DNA of 50,777 bases from an uncultured SAR92 cluster bacterium (lineage in GTDB: Bacteria; Pseudomonadota; Gammaproteobacteria; Pseudomonadales; Porticoccaceae). Shown here piece by piece: positions 18,394-27,831 of the stretch. The stretch covers positions 1 through 50,777 of the forward strand of contig CABZOI010000006.1 of assembly GCA_902527245.1 (NCBI GenBank). The letters are read 5' to 3'. Position 1 is the stretch's first letter; each line of letters begins with the position of its first letter. The position numbers and the translations under genes are program-made. Below the pieces are notes generated by a model. It made no database searches and was not told the origin of the DNA. It saw nothing but the letters and a program-made list of their open reading frames with translations.

Positions 18394-18711
18394 TCATACC
18401 TTTTCGCTCAAGCACACTGGAGAATTATGAATTTTTAAACCTTGATCCTCCCATTCTTTTGGAGCTAGTATTTGCATCGTCAAAGCATGTATTTGATTCT
18501 CCATTTCATGAGAGAGCGCACTGTACACTCTGCGATGTCGCTGAACTAGATTTAAGCCAATAAAAGATTCACTCACAAGAATTACCTTAAAATGGCTCTC
18601 TGAACCTAACGGCACTGAGTGAGAAGAACTTTCATTAATGACTTCCAAGAAATCCGGATTAAATTCCTGAGTTAATCTCTCGACAATCTTGTTTTTAACG
18701 GGCTCTTTCAT
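18394..18711 (-). CDS. bolA: BolA family protein
   Basis: BolA proteins act with monothiol glutaredoxins in iron-sulfur cluster handling and, in E. coli, affect cell shape and the transition to stationary phase. The 105-residue protein has the family signature in order: FLEVINESSSHSVP, GSESHFKVILVSESF, and the conserved RHRRVYSAL with a following helix containing HALTMQ. It is of the BolA proper type, since it has the long GSESHFK block and the C-terminal EWEDQGL extension. It starts six bases after oadB on the same strand, with its ribosome site (GGAT) inside the oadB end, so it is probably co-translated with the decarboxylase genes. Confidence 0.92.
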   Translation of the reverse strand: MKEPVKNKIVERLTQEFNPDFLEVINESSSHSVPLGSESHFKVILVSESFIGLNLVQRHRRVYSALSHEMENQIHALTMQILAPKEWEDQGLKIHNSPVCLSEKV

Positions 18712-18717
18712 GATTAC

Positions 18718-19884
18718 TTATCCAACAAGACTGATCATGACACCAGCAGCCACCGCTGATCCAATTACACCAGCCACATTTGGACCCATCGCATGCATTA
18801 GAAGGAAATTTTGTGAGTTCTCTTGTTGCCCTACTCGATTTACCACCCGCGCAGCCATAGGAACCGCAGATACGCCAGCTGCACCAATTAGTGGATTAAT
18901 CTTATTGGCCGAGAACAGATTCATAATTTTAGCCATTAAAACGCCAGATGCCGTCCCAATACAGAATGCGACAGCACCTAAACCAAGTATCCCCATTGTC
19001 TCAAAATTCAGAAATTTATCTGCGCTCATTTTTGATCCAACACCAAGTCCCAGAAAAATTGTTACTGTATTTATCAAGGAATTTTGGACCGTGTCGCTCA
19101 ATCTATCAACCACACCACACTCCTTCATTAAATTTCCAAAACAGAACATTCCCAGCAGTGGCGCGGCATCTGGCAAAAACAACGCGACAAGAATGATGAG
19201 CATCAAAGGAAATATTATTTTTTCTTTTTGACTAACTTCTTTGAGTTGATGCATTTCTAATTTTCTCTCCTCCGGGGAAGTTAATGCCTTCATGATAGGC
19301 GGCTGAATAATCGGCACAAGCGCCATATATGAGTATGCTGCGACCGCAACAGCACCTAATAAATCAGGAGATAACTTGCTGGTAACAAAAATAGCTGTTG
19401 GTCCATCAGCACCTCCAATAATTCCTATGGATGCTGCATCTTTTATTGTGAAATCAAAAATTCCGAAATAACTTAGTGTGACCGCGCCCAAAACAGTAGA
19501 GAAAATACCCACTTGCGCTGCCGCACCTAATAATAATGTTTTCGGGTTTGCTAATAGGGGACCAAAGTCTGTCATGGCGCCAACTCCCATGAATATCAGT
19601 AATGGAAATACACCTGTTTCGATACCTATACTGTAGATATAAAAAAGTAATCCACCAGGTTCTATCATAGTTCCCACTGCATCAAAAACAGGAGCTGAAT
19701 CAAATCCTGCACCGGGAATGTTAACCAAAAGCGTTCCAAACCCAATAGGGATTAGTAATAAAGGCTCAAAACCATGCTTAATTGCTACGAAAAGTAACAT
19801 CAAACCAACAAATATCATTGCGATTTGACCAAACTGAATTTGTGAGAACCCTGTGCTAGCAAACAAGTTAAGAAGACTTTCCAT
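18718..19884 (-). CDS. oadB: Oxaloacetate decarboxylase, beta subunit (Na+ pump)
   Basis: This integral membrane subunit decarboxylates the carboxybiotin carried by the alpha subunit and uses the energy to export Na+. The 388-residue protein has about ten membrane segments and the conserved [18 protein letters not shown] block with the essential Asp, as well as [11 protein letters not shown] and [16 protein letters not shown] near the end. The start is the ATG at 19882-19884, with GAGG eight bases upstream overlapping the end of oadA. Only ten bases separate it from oadA. The protein could equally serve another biotin-dependent Na+ decarboxylase of this family, but the partner genes point to oxaloacetate. 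Confidence 0.94.
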   Translation of the reverse strand: MESLLNLFASTGFSQIQFGQIAMIFVGLMLLFVAIKHGFEPLLLIPIGFGTLLVNIPGAGFDSAPVFDAVGTMIEPGGLLFYIYSIGIETGVFPLLIFMGVGAMTDFGPLLANPKTLLLGAAAQVGIFSTVLGAVTLSYFGIFDFTIKDAASIGIIGGADGPTAIFVTSKLSPDLLGAVAVAAYSYMALVPIIQPPIMKALTSPEERKLEMHQLKEVSQKEKIIFPLMLIILVALFLPDAAPLLGMFCFGNLMKECGVVDRLSDTVQNSLINTVTIFLGLGVGSKMSADKFLNFETMGILGLGAVAFCIGTASGVLMAKIMNLFSANKINPLIGAAGVSAVPMAARVVNRVGQQENSQNFLLMHAMGPNVAGVIGSAVAAGVMISLVG

Positions 19885-19894
19885 TAATTAGCCC

Positions 19895-21670
19895 TCAAGA
19901 GGAGATTACCAATAAAAGTTGTCCAGCCGCGCAAGTATCACCACTCTTAACTCGTATTTGTTTTACTCTTCCTGCTATCGGAGCTGAGATAGATGTCTCC
20001 ATTTTCATAGCCTCTAGGATAATCATGGAGTCGCCCTGCTGCACATTATCATTTTCTTGAACATTAACTTTAATTACATTTCCTGCTAACGGAGCATTGA
20101 TCTCTGTCTCATCAGTTTCAGAATATTTATTAGTTTTATTTTCAACACGCTCCGAAATTTTTGAAATGTCTCCTCCCGAGGATACTTTTACAACATAGGT
20201 CTTGGCGTTTACCTCTACCGTGTAAATACCTGTTTTTATATCAATATTGGGATCTATTGGATCTGATGACATGGTTTCGCTGCGAGCTTCTGTTTTAGAC
20301 CGATTCTTGAAAAAATCAATAGCAACGTTTGGAAATAAAGCGTAAGTGAGCACATCATCAACCCTCGATTCTCCTGACATCAAATCAAAGTGCATCTCGT
20401 GCGACAAACTTTCTAGATTTTCTTCAATTGAACTAAGCTCAGGTGATAAAAGATCAGCAGGACGACAAGCTATTACCTTTTCATCAACGTCAAGAACCTT
20501 CTTTTGCAGCTTTTTATTGACAGGTGCTGGAGTTTTACCGTACGCGCCCTTCAAAATATCTGCCGTCTCTTTTGCGATTGACTTGTATCTATCACCTGTA
20601 AGAACATTAAGCACGGACTGAGTTCCCACAATTTGAGAAGTAGGAGTAACCAACGGTATGTAACCTAAATCCTCCCTTACTTGAGGTATTTCCTCAAGAA
20701 CCTCCGATAATCGATCTGAAGCTCCTTGCTCTTTGAGCTGATTTTCCATATTTGTTAGCATCCCACCAGGTACTTGAGCCGTCAAAATACGTGAGTCAAT
20801 CCCTTTCAGAGAGCCCTCAAAATGTGAATACTTTTTTCTAACCTCGCGAAAATATTGTGCGATTACCTCAACATTTTCGATAGAGAGCCCCGTATCTCTA
20901 TCATGACCCTTCAAAATCGCAATAACTGATTCAGTTGGAGAATGCCCATAAGTCAAAGACATACTTGATATCGACGTATCAACTCTGTCTATTCCTGCCT
21001 CACAACACTTTAATATTGTTGCTGTAGACATACCCGTTGTTGCATGAGCATGCAGTTGCAACGGCACTGAAACAGCTTTTTTTAACCTGCAAACCAATTC
21101 GTATCCATTATAAGGAGTCAACAGGCCTGCCATATCTTTTATACAGATGGAATTGGCGCCCGCATCTTCCAAAGACTTTGCCAGATCAATCCAGGTTTCA
21201 ATCGTATGAACAGGGCTTGTGGTATACGATAATGTTCCCTGAGCATGCATTCCAATATCTCCTACAGCGGCAATTGATGATGTCATATTCCGAATATCAT
21301 TTAATGCATCGAATACTCTGAAAATCTCTATACCGCTCTCTGCCGCTCTCTCAACAAATTTTTTCACTACATCATCAGCATAATGCCTATAACCTAAAAT
21401 ATTTTGACCACGAAAAAGCATCTGCTGTCGGGTTTTTGGCATAACCTTTTTGATTTCTCTTATTCTCTCCCAGGGATCCTCTGCAAGAAATCGAATGCAG
21501 GCATCAAAAGTTGCTCCTCCCCATGACTCAACTGAGTAAAAACCAATATCATCAACTTTTTCGGCTATCGGTAAGATATCATCAAGTTTCAATCGAGTCG
21601 CCAGCAGAGATTGTGATCCGTCCCTAAAAACAACCTCAGTCAACTCCAATGGTTTTTTGTCAATTTTCAT
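19895..21670 (-). CDS. oadA: Oxaloacetate decarboxylase, alpha subunit (biotin carrier)
   Basis: The alpha subunit moves the carboxyl group from oxaloacetate to its own biotin. The carboxyltransferase barrel (about residues 1-300) has the metal-binding D17 in VVFRDGSQS, the SWGGATFD motif, the ICIKDMAGL lysine loop and the LHAHATTGMS histidines. A conserved PYC/OAD domain follows, then a linker, and a biotinyl domain at about 520-591 with K556 in EAMKMET as the biotin attachment site. Length is 591 residues, normal for the family. It is the middle gene of oadG-oadA-oadB. The ribosome site before its ATG at 21668-21670 is weak. Confidence 0.96.
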   Translation of the reverse strand: MKIDKKPLELTEVVFRDGSQSLLATRLKLDDILPIAEKVDDIGFYSVESWGGATFDACIRFLAEDPWERIREIKKVMPKTRQQMLFRGQNILGYRHYADDVVKKFVERAAESGIEIFRVFDALNDIRNMTSSIAAVGDIGMHAQGTLSYTTSPVHTIETWIDLAKSLEDAGANSICIKDMAGLLTPYNGYELVCRLKKAVSVPLQLHAHATTGMSTATILKCCEAGIDRVDTSISSMSLTYGHSPTESVIAILKGHDRDTGLSIENVEVIAQYFREVRKKYSHFEGSLKGIDSRILTAQVPGGMLTNMENQLKEQGASDRLSEVLEEIPQVREDLGYIPLVTPTSQIVGTQSVLNVLTGDRYKSIAKETADILKGAYGKTPAPVNKKLQKKVLDVDEKVIACRPADLLSPELSSIEENLESLSHEMHFDLMSGESRVDDVLTYALFPNVAIDFFKNRSKTEARSETMSSDPIDPNIDIKTGIYTVEVNAKTYVVKVSSGGDISKISERVENKTNKYSETDETEINAPLAGNVIKVNVQENDNVQQGDSMIILEAMKMETSISAPIAGRVKQIRVKSGDTCAAGQLLLVISS

Positions 21671-21728
21671 TCTTTAGTCTATTTAGATAATACATTGCGG
21701 TTTTAAAATAATATTTTGAAAAGAACAT

Positions 21729-21974
21729 TTAGCGCGAAGTCGCTTTATTATGTAAGTCGATGCCTTTTTTGATTGCTTGCACGATATCGGGATCAACATT
21801 AGTTTGGCTTTCTAAGGACTCCAAATCAGGAATCCCCTCTTTACCGGAAAAAAAAGCATTAATAAAAAAAGTCATTAATTGTGTGGTTAGTACAAGAAGT
21901 ATAAGAAAAATGAAGACAGTACCCATTCCAAATGCGAGTACATTGATACCTTCTGAGATTACCGAATCTGACAA
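21729..21974 (-). CDS. oadG: Oxaloacetate decarboxylase, gamma subunit
   Basis: The 81-residue protein has a single membrane helix (about residues 11-37) with the GMGTVFIFL motif that is typical of OadG, followed by a short cytoplasmic tail ending in DPDIVQAIKKGIDLH. This subunit assembles the alpha and beta subunits and stabilises the complex. Its start is a TTG at 21972-21974, with GAG seven bases upstream; no ATG gives a full helix. It is the first gene of the oad operon, with 58 bases before oadA. Confidence 0.9.
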   Translation of the reverse strand: MSDSVISEGINVLAFGMGTVFIFLILLVLTTQLMTFFINAFFSGKEGIPDLESLESQTNVDPDIVQAIKKGIDLHNKATSR

Positions 21975-22140
21975 AATAAAACTCTACTACAAAGTGGGTT
22001 AAAGGTTGAGGTGAGATACTTACTTAATATTTTCGCTCAGACTATATCAATAAAACCAATTTTTGCAACTTGAGGGTATTAAAAACCCGTTATCATTACT
22101 ACAATCCCTATTACTAATCTAATTTTTTGAGCTAAGACTT

Positions 22141-23865
22141 TTGAAAATAAAAAATTTTCTGACAGAAAAGTTTGCAACAGCGATGGTTGAGCTGGGCATC
22201 CCTGCAGATTGTCCGCCTTCAATTGCACTGAGCAGCCGTCCCGAGTTCGGTGATTATCAAGTTAATGGTGCAATGAAAGCAGCAAAAAAGATTGATTCAA
22301 AACCAAGAGATCTTGCTGCATTGATTATCGAAAAAGTTGAGCTCTCAGAGGCAGTTGATAAACTTGAAATTGCAGGTCCAGGATTCATAAACATATTCTT
22401 ATCGGCAAAGTTTTTGGCAGAAGAGATATCCAAACCACTCGTATCAAAGCTACCAAAAAAATCGATAAAAAATATTGTTATTGATCACTCATCTCCCAAC
22501 CTTGCAAAGGAAATGCATGTTGGTCACCTAAGATCTACGATAATCGGTGATTGCCTGGCAAGGGTTTTTGAGAAACTGGGCCACAAAGTAATAAGACAAA
22601 ATCATATGGGTGATTGGGGAACTCAATTTGGGATGCTTATCGCAGAGTTAGAGCAACAGATTGAAGAGGGAAATGAAGCTGAGTTTGCATTAAATGACTT
22701 AGAACACTTTTATCAAAAAGCAAAAAAACATTTTGACGAAGACGAAAATTTTGCAAACACAGCTAGAGAATATGTTGTAAAACTTCAATCAGGAGATCCC
22801 TACTGTAAATCGTTATGGGAAAAATTCATAAACATTTCTATTTCGCATAATCAAAATATATATGAAAAGTTAAATGTGGGTTTAAAGACAGAACATATAA
22901 AGCCAGAAAGTTCCTACAACGATAAGCTTGCACCTCTAGTTGCCGATTTGATGCAAAGAAATATTGCTTTGGACTCTGATGGCGCCAAAGTCATTTTTTT
23001 ACCTGAACTAGCTGACAAAAATGGAAAGCCTTCCCCAATGATTATAGAAAAATCTGGTGGTGGTTATCTCTACTCAACAACTGATCTGGCTGCAGTTAAT
23101 TACAGATCTGAAAATCTCAAAGCAGATAGAATTTTATATTTAATTGATGCGCGACAATCACTGCATATGAAACAAGTTTTCATTACTGCAAGAAAAGCTG
23201 GGCTAGTGGCAAATGGTGTTTCTCTTGAACACCATGCTTTCGGCATGATGATGGATGAGAGTGGACGGCCATTCAAGACAAGGACTGGTGGCACAGTCAA
23301 ACTAAATGATTTATTGAATGAAGCGACTGATCGTGCCCGAGTTGTTGTGACAGAGAAAAATAAGGAATTAAGTGAGGATGAGATAAGAAGTATAAGCACA
23401 AAGGTTGGGATAGGTGCAATCAAGTACGCTGATCTCAGTATTACAAGGACTCATGACTACGTCTTTAATTGGAAAACCATGCTATCTTTTGACGGTAACA
23501 CAGCACCATATCTTCAATATGCATATACACGAATTCAAAGCATATTCCGAAAATCAGATATTGAATTAGAGCAAAATGTACCTATCTTATTGGAAGAAAA
23601 ATCTGAAAGATCACTTGCTCTGCAGGTTATTCAATTTGAAGAGACTATAAACCAGGTGGCGTTGGATTGTTATCCGCATATTCTATGCTCATATTTGTAT
23701 GCTCTTGCCAGCCAATTCATGCACTTTTATGAGACATGCCCTATTTTGAAAAAAAATATCGACGTTAATGTGCAAGCAAGTCGGTTACGGCTATGCCAAG
23801 TAACATCTGAAACACTCAAATGCGGCCTTAATCTTCTTGGTATTGAAGTGATGGAAAAAATGTAA
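22141..23865 (+). CDS. argS: Arginyl-tRNA synthetase
   Basis: ArgRS charges tRNA-Arg. The N-terminal additional domain (residues 1-105) has EFGDYQVNGAM and AGPGFINIFL. The class I signature is PNLAKEMHVGHLRST, with HVGH as the HIGH motif. As in most bacterial ArgRS, the KMSK loop is replaced, here by MMMDESGRPFKTRTGGT. The alpha-helical anticodon-binding domain ends in LCQVTSETLKCGLNLLGIE. Length is 574 residues against 577 in E. coli, which supports the TTG start at 22141 aligning with the E. coli Met. The ribosome site is weak (TGAG). It is convergent with putP, with 28 bases between stops. A tRNA-Arg gene lies elsewhere in the window. Confidence 0.97.
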   Translation: MKIKNFLTEKFATAMVELGIPADCPPSIALSSRPEFGDYQVNGAMKAAKKIDSKPRDLAALIIEKVELSEAVDKLEIAGPGFINIFLSAKFLAEEISKPLVSKLPKKSIKNIVIDHSSPNLAKEMHVGHLRSTIIGDCLARVFEKLGHKVIRQNHMGDWGTQFGMLIAELEQQIEEGNEAEFALNDLEHFYQKAKKHFDEDENFANTAREYVVKLQSGDPYCKSLWEKFINISISHNQNIYEKLNVGLKTEHIKPESSYNDKLAPLVADLMQRNIALDSDGAKVIFLPELADKNGKPSPMIIEKSGGGYLYSTTDLAAVNYRSENLKADRILYLIDARQSLHMKQVFITARKAGLVANGVSLEHHAFGMMMDESGRPFKTRTGGTVKLNDLLNEATDRARVVVTEKNKELSEDEIRSISTKVGIGAIKYADLSITRTHDYVFNWKTMLSFDGNTAPYLQYAYTRIQSIFRKSDIELEQNVPILLEEKSERSLALQVIQFEETINQVALDCYPHILCSYLYALASQFMHFYETCPILKKNIDVNVQASRLRLCQVTSETLKCGLNLLGIEVMEKM

Positions 23866-23893
23866 GATGAAAATAAAAGCAACCGAGTAGAAT

Positions 23894-25336
23894 TTAAGAT
23901 TGACTATTATGTTTTTTAGGAAACATATTGCTCAATAGGATGATTGAAATACTAGAGAGAGTAAAGCCGGGCACTAGTGAGTAAAGGGAAAAAATTCCAC
24001 CAGAAAAAAGATCCCATACTAGAACCAAACTTCCACCAAAAAATATACTCAAAATAGCTGAAATTTCGGTCATTTTTTTATAATAAAGAGAGAATAAGAC
24101 CACCGGACCAAGGGATGCACCCAAGCCTGCCCAGGCATAAGACACAACGTCTAAAATCTTGCTATCTGGTTCAAGAGCTATCAGAGTTGCAAGAACAGCA
24201 ATTAACACTACGGTCATTCTTCCCGCAGCTAATTTTTGATGCGAACTAATTTCTTTTTTTATCAGCGGGTAGAGGTCCTCTGCGAGTGACGCTGAACAAA
24301 CCAATAACTGAGAGTCAATTGTGCTCATTATAGCTGCAAGAATTGCGGCCAAAAATAATCCTGCAACTACAGGATGAAACAGCAAGTCAGTCAACATTAT
24401 AAAAACTTTTTCACCATCCATTAATTCTTCAGTAAAAAAACTTATTCCACTCAATCCAATGAGTATTGCAAGTGTGTAACAGCATAGTGCCCAAATTACT
24501 CCATATTTAGATGCGATCGGAACAGATTCAGAAGATTTGATAGCCATAAAGCGCGACAAGACATGAGGTTGTCCGAAATAACCTAATCCCCAACCTAAGT
24601 AACTTACAATTGCAAAAAAAGTAAGTGAGGCTCCATTAACATCAGTGAACATATTAAAAAGATTTATATTTTTGTTAATAACACGCTCATGAAATATATC
24701 AGTACCACCAATGGTATAAACGGTCATGATTGGCACACAAACCAGGGCAATAAGCATCAGAATAGCTTGAAATACATCTGTCCATGATACTGCCAAAAAT
24801 CCTCCGAAAATTGTGTAAATCAGAATCAATACGACGCTGGTGTAAACCGCAAGTTCGTAATCAACTCCGAATACCTCATTGAAGAGCTTTCCACCTGCTA
24901 TAAGTCCAGATCCGACATAAAAGAGAAAGAAAACTAAGATGCTAAGGCTGGAAATAATTTTGAGCCATGGTTTCTGACACTCAAATCGTGCATGCAAAAA
25001 CATGGGGATAGTAATTGCATTCCCTAATTTCTCACTCGCTAATCTGAGTTTTTTAGCGACAAAAATCCAACTTGCAGCTACACCTAACACCAAGCCAATC
25101 GCAATCCATAACGCTTCGAGACCTGCTATATAGGCAAAACCAGGTAATCCAAGCAGAGTCCAACCACTCATATCTGACGCCCCAGCGCTTATTGCTGCAA
25201 CGCCTGGACTCAGTTTTCTACCACCTAAGAAATAATCAGATGAGTCATTAGTTCGTCGGAACGCAATAACACCTATGCAAAGTATTACCCCAATGTAAAA
25301 ACAAAAAATTAATGCAGATGTGGTTGACGCTAGCAT
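23894..25336 (-). CDS. putP: Sodium/proline symporter PutP
   Basis: PutP imports L-proline with Na+ and belongs to the SSS family. The 480-residue protein has about 13 membrane helices. It follows E. coli PutP closely: SAGASDMSGWTLLGLPG, WIAIGLVLG, GGFLAVSWTD, LGWGLGYFGQPH, ILAAIMSTIDSQLLVCSA and VSYAWAGLGASLGPVVL are all in the same order. The SDMSGW block in TM2 and the STIDSQ segment hold the Na+ and substrate contacts known for the family. Its start is the ATG at 25334-25336. No putA or proline-metabolism gene lies nearby. Related substrates such as other compatible solutes cannot be excluded, although the resemblance to PutP is strong. Confidence 0.92.
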   Translation of the reverse strand: MLASTTSALIFCFYIGVILCIGVIAFRRTNDSSDYFLGGRKLSPGVAAISAGASDMSGWTLLGLPGFAYIAGLEALWIAIGLVLGVAASWIFVAKKLRLASEKLGNAITIPMFLHARFECQKPWLKIISSLSILVFFLFYVGSGLIAGGKLFNEVFGVDYELAVYTSVVLILIYTIFGGFLAVSWTDVFQAILMLIALVCVPIMTVYTIGGTDIFHERVINKNINLFNMFTDVNGASLTFFAIVSYLGWGLGYFGQPHVLSRFMAIKSSESVPIASKYGVIWALCCYTLAILIGLSGISFFTEELMDGEKVFIMLTDLLFHPVVAGLFLAAILAAIMSTIDSQLLVCSASLAEDLYPLIKKEISSHQKLAAGRMTVVLIAVLATLIALEPDSKILDVVSYAWAGLGASLGPVVLFSLYYKKMTEISAILSIFFGGSLVLVWDLFSGGIFSLYSLVPGFTLSSISIILLSNMFPKKHNSQS

Positions 25337-25370
25337 CTTTTATCCCAAGTTTTGCTGTGTAATGGAAGCT

Positions 25371-25400
25371 TAATAAAAATCACTGAAAATGTCAGTGATT
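25371..25400 (-). terminator. Rho-independent terminator of the lipocalin operon
   Basis: On the minus strand a nine-base stem (AATCACTGA / TCAGTGATT) with a five-base loop at 25378-25400 is followed by TTTTTATT. It lies just after the stop of the secreted hypothetical gene at 25409 and would end the Smr-DUF-lipocalin-hypothetical transcript before putP. Confidence 0.85.
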
Positions 25401-25408
25401 ACTTAGGT

Positions 25409-25846
25409 TTAGGTTATTTCGCCTTTTGCGAGGTTTTTTAAATACCTGACTAGTTCAAGAATTTCTTCGGGAGGGCTGTCAACATCAAATAACGGTGTGC
25501 TAGAAATTTTCTTTGCTGAGACAATCTTTAGTTGGCCAAAAGCAGACCCATCAAACATAAACTTCTTACTGGGAATCGCTAAAGTTGGTAAGTGACCCAT
25601 ATTTATTGATTTGACGATCTTTGAAAAGGCTGTTTTTTGTTTTTTTGTTAGTTCTGCTCGACCTTTTAATGAGCCATCCTTAAAAAAAGTGATCTTTCCA
25701 TTCTCAAATAAGAATTTTTCCGACTTAGCTAAACTAGTTTCAACATACTGTATTCTGGTTATTTCGGTTAAAGTCTCCCCGCGGAGAAGGATTGTAAAAC
25801 CAAATAACACACAGAAAATGACAACTTTAAAAGATGACTTATTCAT
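25409..25846 (-). CDS. Secreted hypothetical protein, last gene of lipocalin operon
   Basis: The 145-residue protein starts with a signal-peptide-like segment (about residues 7-22) and continues as a soluble lysine-rich domain. It has no motif that I recognise. The pattern of an ITFFKDGSLKGRAELT segment followed by alternating strands suggests a small periplasmic beta-rich domain, which is inference. Its ATG lies inside the end of the lipocalin gene and the overlap is eight bases, so expression is coupled. A clear terminator follows. The tight linkage suggests a shared envelope role with the lipocalin. Confidence 0.8.
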   Translation of the reverse strand: MNKSSFKVVIFCVLFGFTILLRGETLTEITRIQYVETSLAKSEKFLFENGKITFFKDGSLKGRAELTKKQKTAFSKIVKSINMGHLPTLAIPSKKFMFDGSAFGQLKIVSAKKISSTPLFDVDSPPEEILELVRYLKNLAKGEIT

Positions 25847-26366
25847 TGATTGGCTGGTGTATTGCTCGCTCTATTTTAGTCACGTCATAACCAAGCGTTT
25901 CTGCTTTTTTCAACATATCTTCATAAATTGAATCCGAAATTTCGGGTGTTCTTGCCATCAACCAAATGTAATCCCTCTTACTTCTTCCTATTACAGTCGC
26001 AGAGTAGTCCTGATTCAAATAGACGATTCTAAAATCAGCTTTAAAAGGCCAAATAAATTGCATCCCCCATGTTGCATTCGTTTCTTTGTTCAGAATATAT
26101 GCTTTTGGATTATAGGATTTACTTCTTTCAGAATTCGGATCATAAAATTCAAATTTCGTATCAATATATCCCTCCGGGGTAAGCTCATACGTCTCAGTAG
26201 GATTTAAGACATCTCTTTCAAAAAACGTGGGAATATTGGCAATTACATACCATTTACCCATAAATCTATCCAAATCAACCTGGGAAACTGTTTTTATTGG
26301 TGTAGTCGCAGTGCAGCTTGCCAATAGTAAAACGGTAACAAGCGCAGAGATACGAGGTATCTTCAT
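25839..26366 (-). CDS. blc: Bacterial lipocalin, outer-membrane lipoprotein (Blc)
   Basis: Bacterial lipocalins bind lysophospholipids or fatty acids at the outer membrane under stress. The signal peptide ends in LLLASC with lipidated C18. The lipocalin signature GKWYVIANIPTFFERD is present, followed by ETYELTPEGYIDTKFEF, WGMQFIWPFKADFRIVYL and YIWLMARTP, which follow the Blc strand order. Length is 175 residues. The residue after the lipidated Cys is Thr, which favours outer-membrane sorting. It is preceded 12 bases upstream by a DUF6134-like secreted protein and followed by an overlapping hypothetical gene. Confidence 0.93.
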   Translation of the reverse strand: MKIPRISALVTVLLLASCTATTPIKTVSQVDLDRFMGKWYVIANIPTFFERDVLNPTETYELTPEGYIDTKFEFYDPNSERSKSYNPKAYILNKETNATWGMQFIWPFKADFRIVYLNQDYSATVIGRSKRDYIWLMARTPEISDSIYEDMLKKAETLGYDVTKIERAIHQPINE

Positions 26367-26378
26367 TTCATACTATCC

Positions 26379-27050
26379 TTAAGTGACTACTTTTTTATAT
26401 CTTAATTTACCCAGCAATTTAAGATTTGTTTCAAGTTCAATCCAGTTATCATCGTCTTGATATTTGAGATCAATTTTGCTCTTCGGTAAGTTGATAGTAG
26501 CAGAGTATCCTGATTCGTTATGATTAGGCTGCTTATCAACTTTGACGGGCACAAGAACACCGTTTTCAACATTTAATAGCTCTTCAGCTTCCAATAATTC
26601 TGGTGCCCAGTAAGCAAAACTTCGTACACACCCGGAGAATTGATTTTCACCACTCAAGTTGCTCACGATAAATTTATCACCAAAATTTTTGCCTTCGACA
26701 CTAAGCTTGCTGTCACCTTTAATAGTCTTACTAGAAAATTTTAATAAACAATTATCCTGCCATACCTCATTGGCTTCATGGAGATACTTGATGTTTTTAA
26801 ATAAAAAAACTCGGAATGACATGTTAGCCTCTGACTTAACGTGCAACTCCTTTCCCACTTTTTCAAAGTAAAATGTATGAAAACCAACTTTTTTACTACC
26901 CAGAAATACATCAAATTTGATGAGCTGGTCATCAATATTTCGTCCTCCTAAAACCCCTGCTTGACTGAGGTTTACAGACCCGTATGCCAATAGCAGAACA
27001 AAAATTAACTTATGTAGCATTGCATTAAAATAACTCATTCTTTGTTTCAC
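26379..27050 (-). CDS. Secreted DUF6134-like protein
   Basis: The 223-residue protein has a signal peptide (hydrophobic core about residues 13-25 ending in SQA-GVL). The mature part has FDVFLGSKKVGFHTFYFE, then the pattern SFRVFLFKNIKYLHEANEVWQDNCL, which recalls the DUF6134/DUF3108 families of periplasmic proteins of unknown role. Two Cys residues occur at NCL and SGC. The frame opens with a GTG at 27048-27050 that overlaps the Smr stop as GTGA. An ATG at 27036-27038 is the likeliest alternative. It is the second gene of a four-gene operon ending with the lipocalin. Confidence 0.75.
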   Translation of the reverse strand: MKQRMSYFNAMLHKLIFVLLLAYGSVNLSQAGVLGGRNIDDQLIKFDVFLGSKKVGFHTFYFEKVGKELHVKSEANMSFRVFLFKNIKYLHEANEVWQDNCLLKFSSKTIKGDSKLSVEGKNFGDKFIVSNLSGENQFSGCVRSFAYWAPELLEAEELLNVENGVLVPVKVDKQPNHNESGYSATINLPKSKIDLKYQDDDNWIELETNLKLLGKLRYKKVVT

Positions 27051-27637
27051 TTTTTCGATAGTTTTTCCGCCGTTTTCAATTTCTCTGTCTCACTTTTCTT
27101 CAGCAAGACATATGTTGCACCCATACCTCCATCTCTCCTCTGCGCTGTATGGAATGCCAAAACGCTGTTAAATTGCCTTAACCAATGATTAACGCAGCTT
27201 TTCAATTTTGCAGGCTGTAATCTCCCCTCTCCTTTCCCATGGGTCACAAGCGCACATCGCACATTATGCACCTCGCAGTCCCTTAAAAACTGCCAGAGCG
27301 CATTTCTAGCTTGCTCAACTGTATGCCGATGTAAATCAAGACGAGACTGAATCTCATACTTTCCTTGACGAAGATTCTTGTAAACACCATGTTGTATACC
27401 AGGCTTTTTAAAATCTAAATAATCATTAGGTTCAACAAACGTGATAGCACTCTCCAGATCAAATGACGGATTTGACGCACGCTTAGTGGCTACTGCCGAT
27501 TCTCGTCTGATCAACTTCCCTGGAGTAATTGTCCTTTTCTTTGAATGACGAAGACTGTCTGATTTTTTAATCGGCACCACATCAGGTCCGAGTAAATCAG
27601 AGAACGAATTAGCTTCCATTTGATCTGTATCTTCCAT
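27047..27637 (-). CDS. Smr-domain protein (SmrA/YdaL-like)
   Basis: Smr domains are small nuclease-type folds; in E. coli SmrB cleaves mRNA at stalled or collided ribosomes, whereas the SmrA branch is less well understood. The 196-residue protein has a basic N-terminal extension and an Smr domain at about 95-185 containing LDLHRHTVEQARNALWQFL, the VTHGKGEGRL motif and FHTAQRRDGGMGATYVLL. The first DLH and the HGKG are both conserved, so the domain looks intact. It is the first gene of the operon that continues into the DUF6134-like and lipocalin genes. It overlaps the next start by three bases. Confidence 0.88.
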   Translation of the reverse strand: MEDTDQMEANSFSDLLGPDVVPIKKSDSLRHSKKRTITPGKLIRRESAVATKRASNPSFDLESAITFVEPNDYLDFKKPGIQHGVYKNLRQGKYEIQSRLDLHRHTVEQARNALWQFLRDCEVHNVRCALVTHGKGEGRLQPAKLKSCVNHWLRQFNSVLAFHTAQRRDGGMGATYVLLKKSETEKLKTAEKLSKK

Positions 27638-27764
27638 AAAAAATAAAGAGTAATGAGTTATTTTTTGGACACTGAAAATGAAAAAAAGTTACCAAGGCTA
27701 TTTACAAAGCATAAAACCAAAGGTGTAAACTTGTGCAACTAGTATTATCTTTACTGTAAAATCC

Positions 27765-27779
27765 TTACCACTCTGGTAA
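27765..27779. promoter_or_regulatory. Perfect palindrome in the smr / TauE-SafE divergent spacer
   Basis: TTACCA-CTC-TGGTAA is a 15-base dyad in the 194-base spacer between divergent genes, about 53 bases upstream of the permease ATG. The T-N11-A layout would suit a LysR-type regulator, though no such gene is next to it. It has no T-run and is too short for a terminator. Confidence 0.4.
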
Positions 27780-27831
27780 TCATACGATTCAAATCTTTAA
27801 AGGTTTAAATCTATAACTGGCGAATGGTCAG

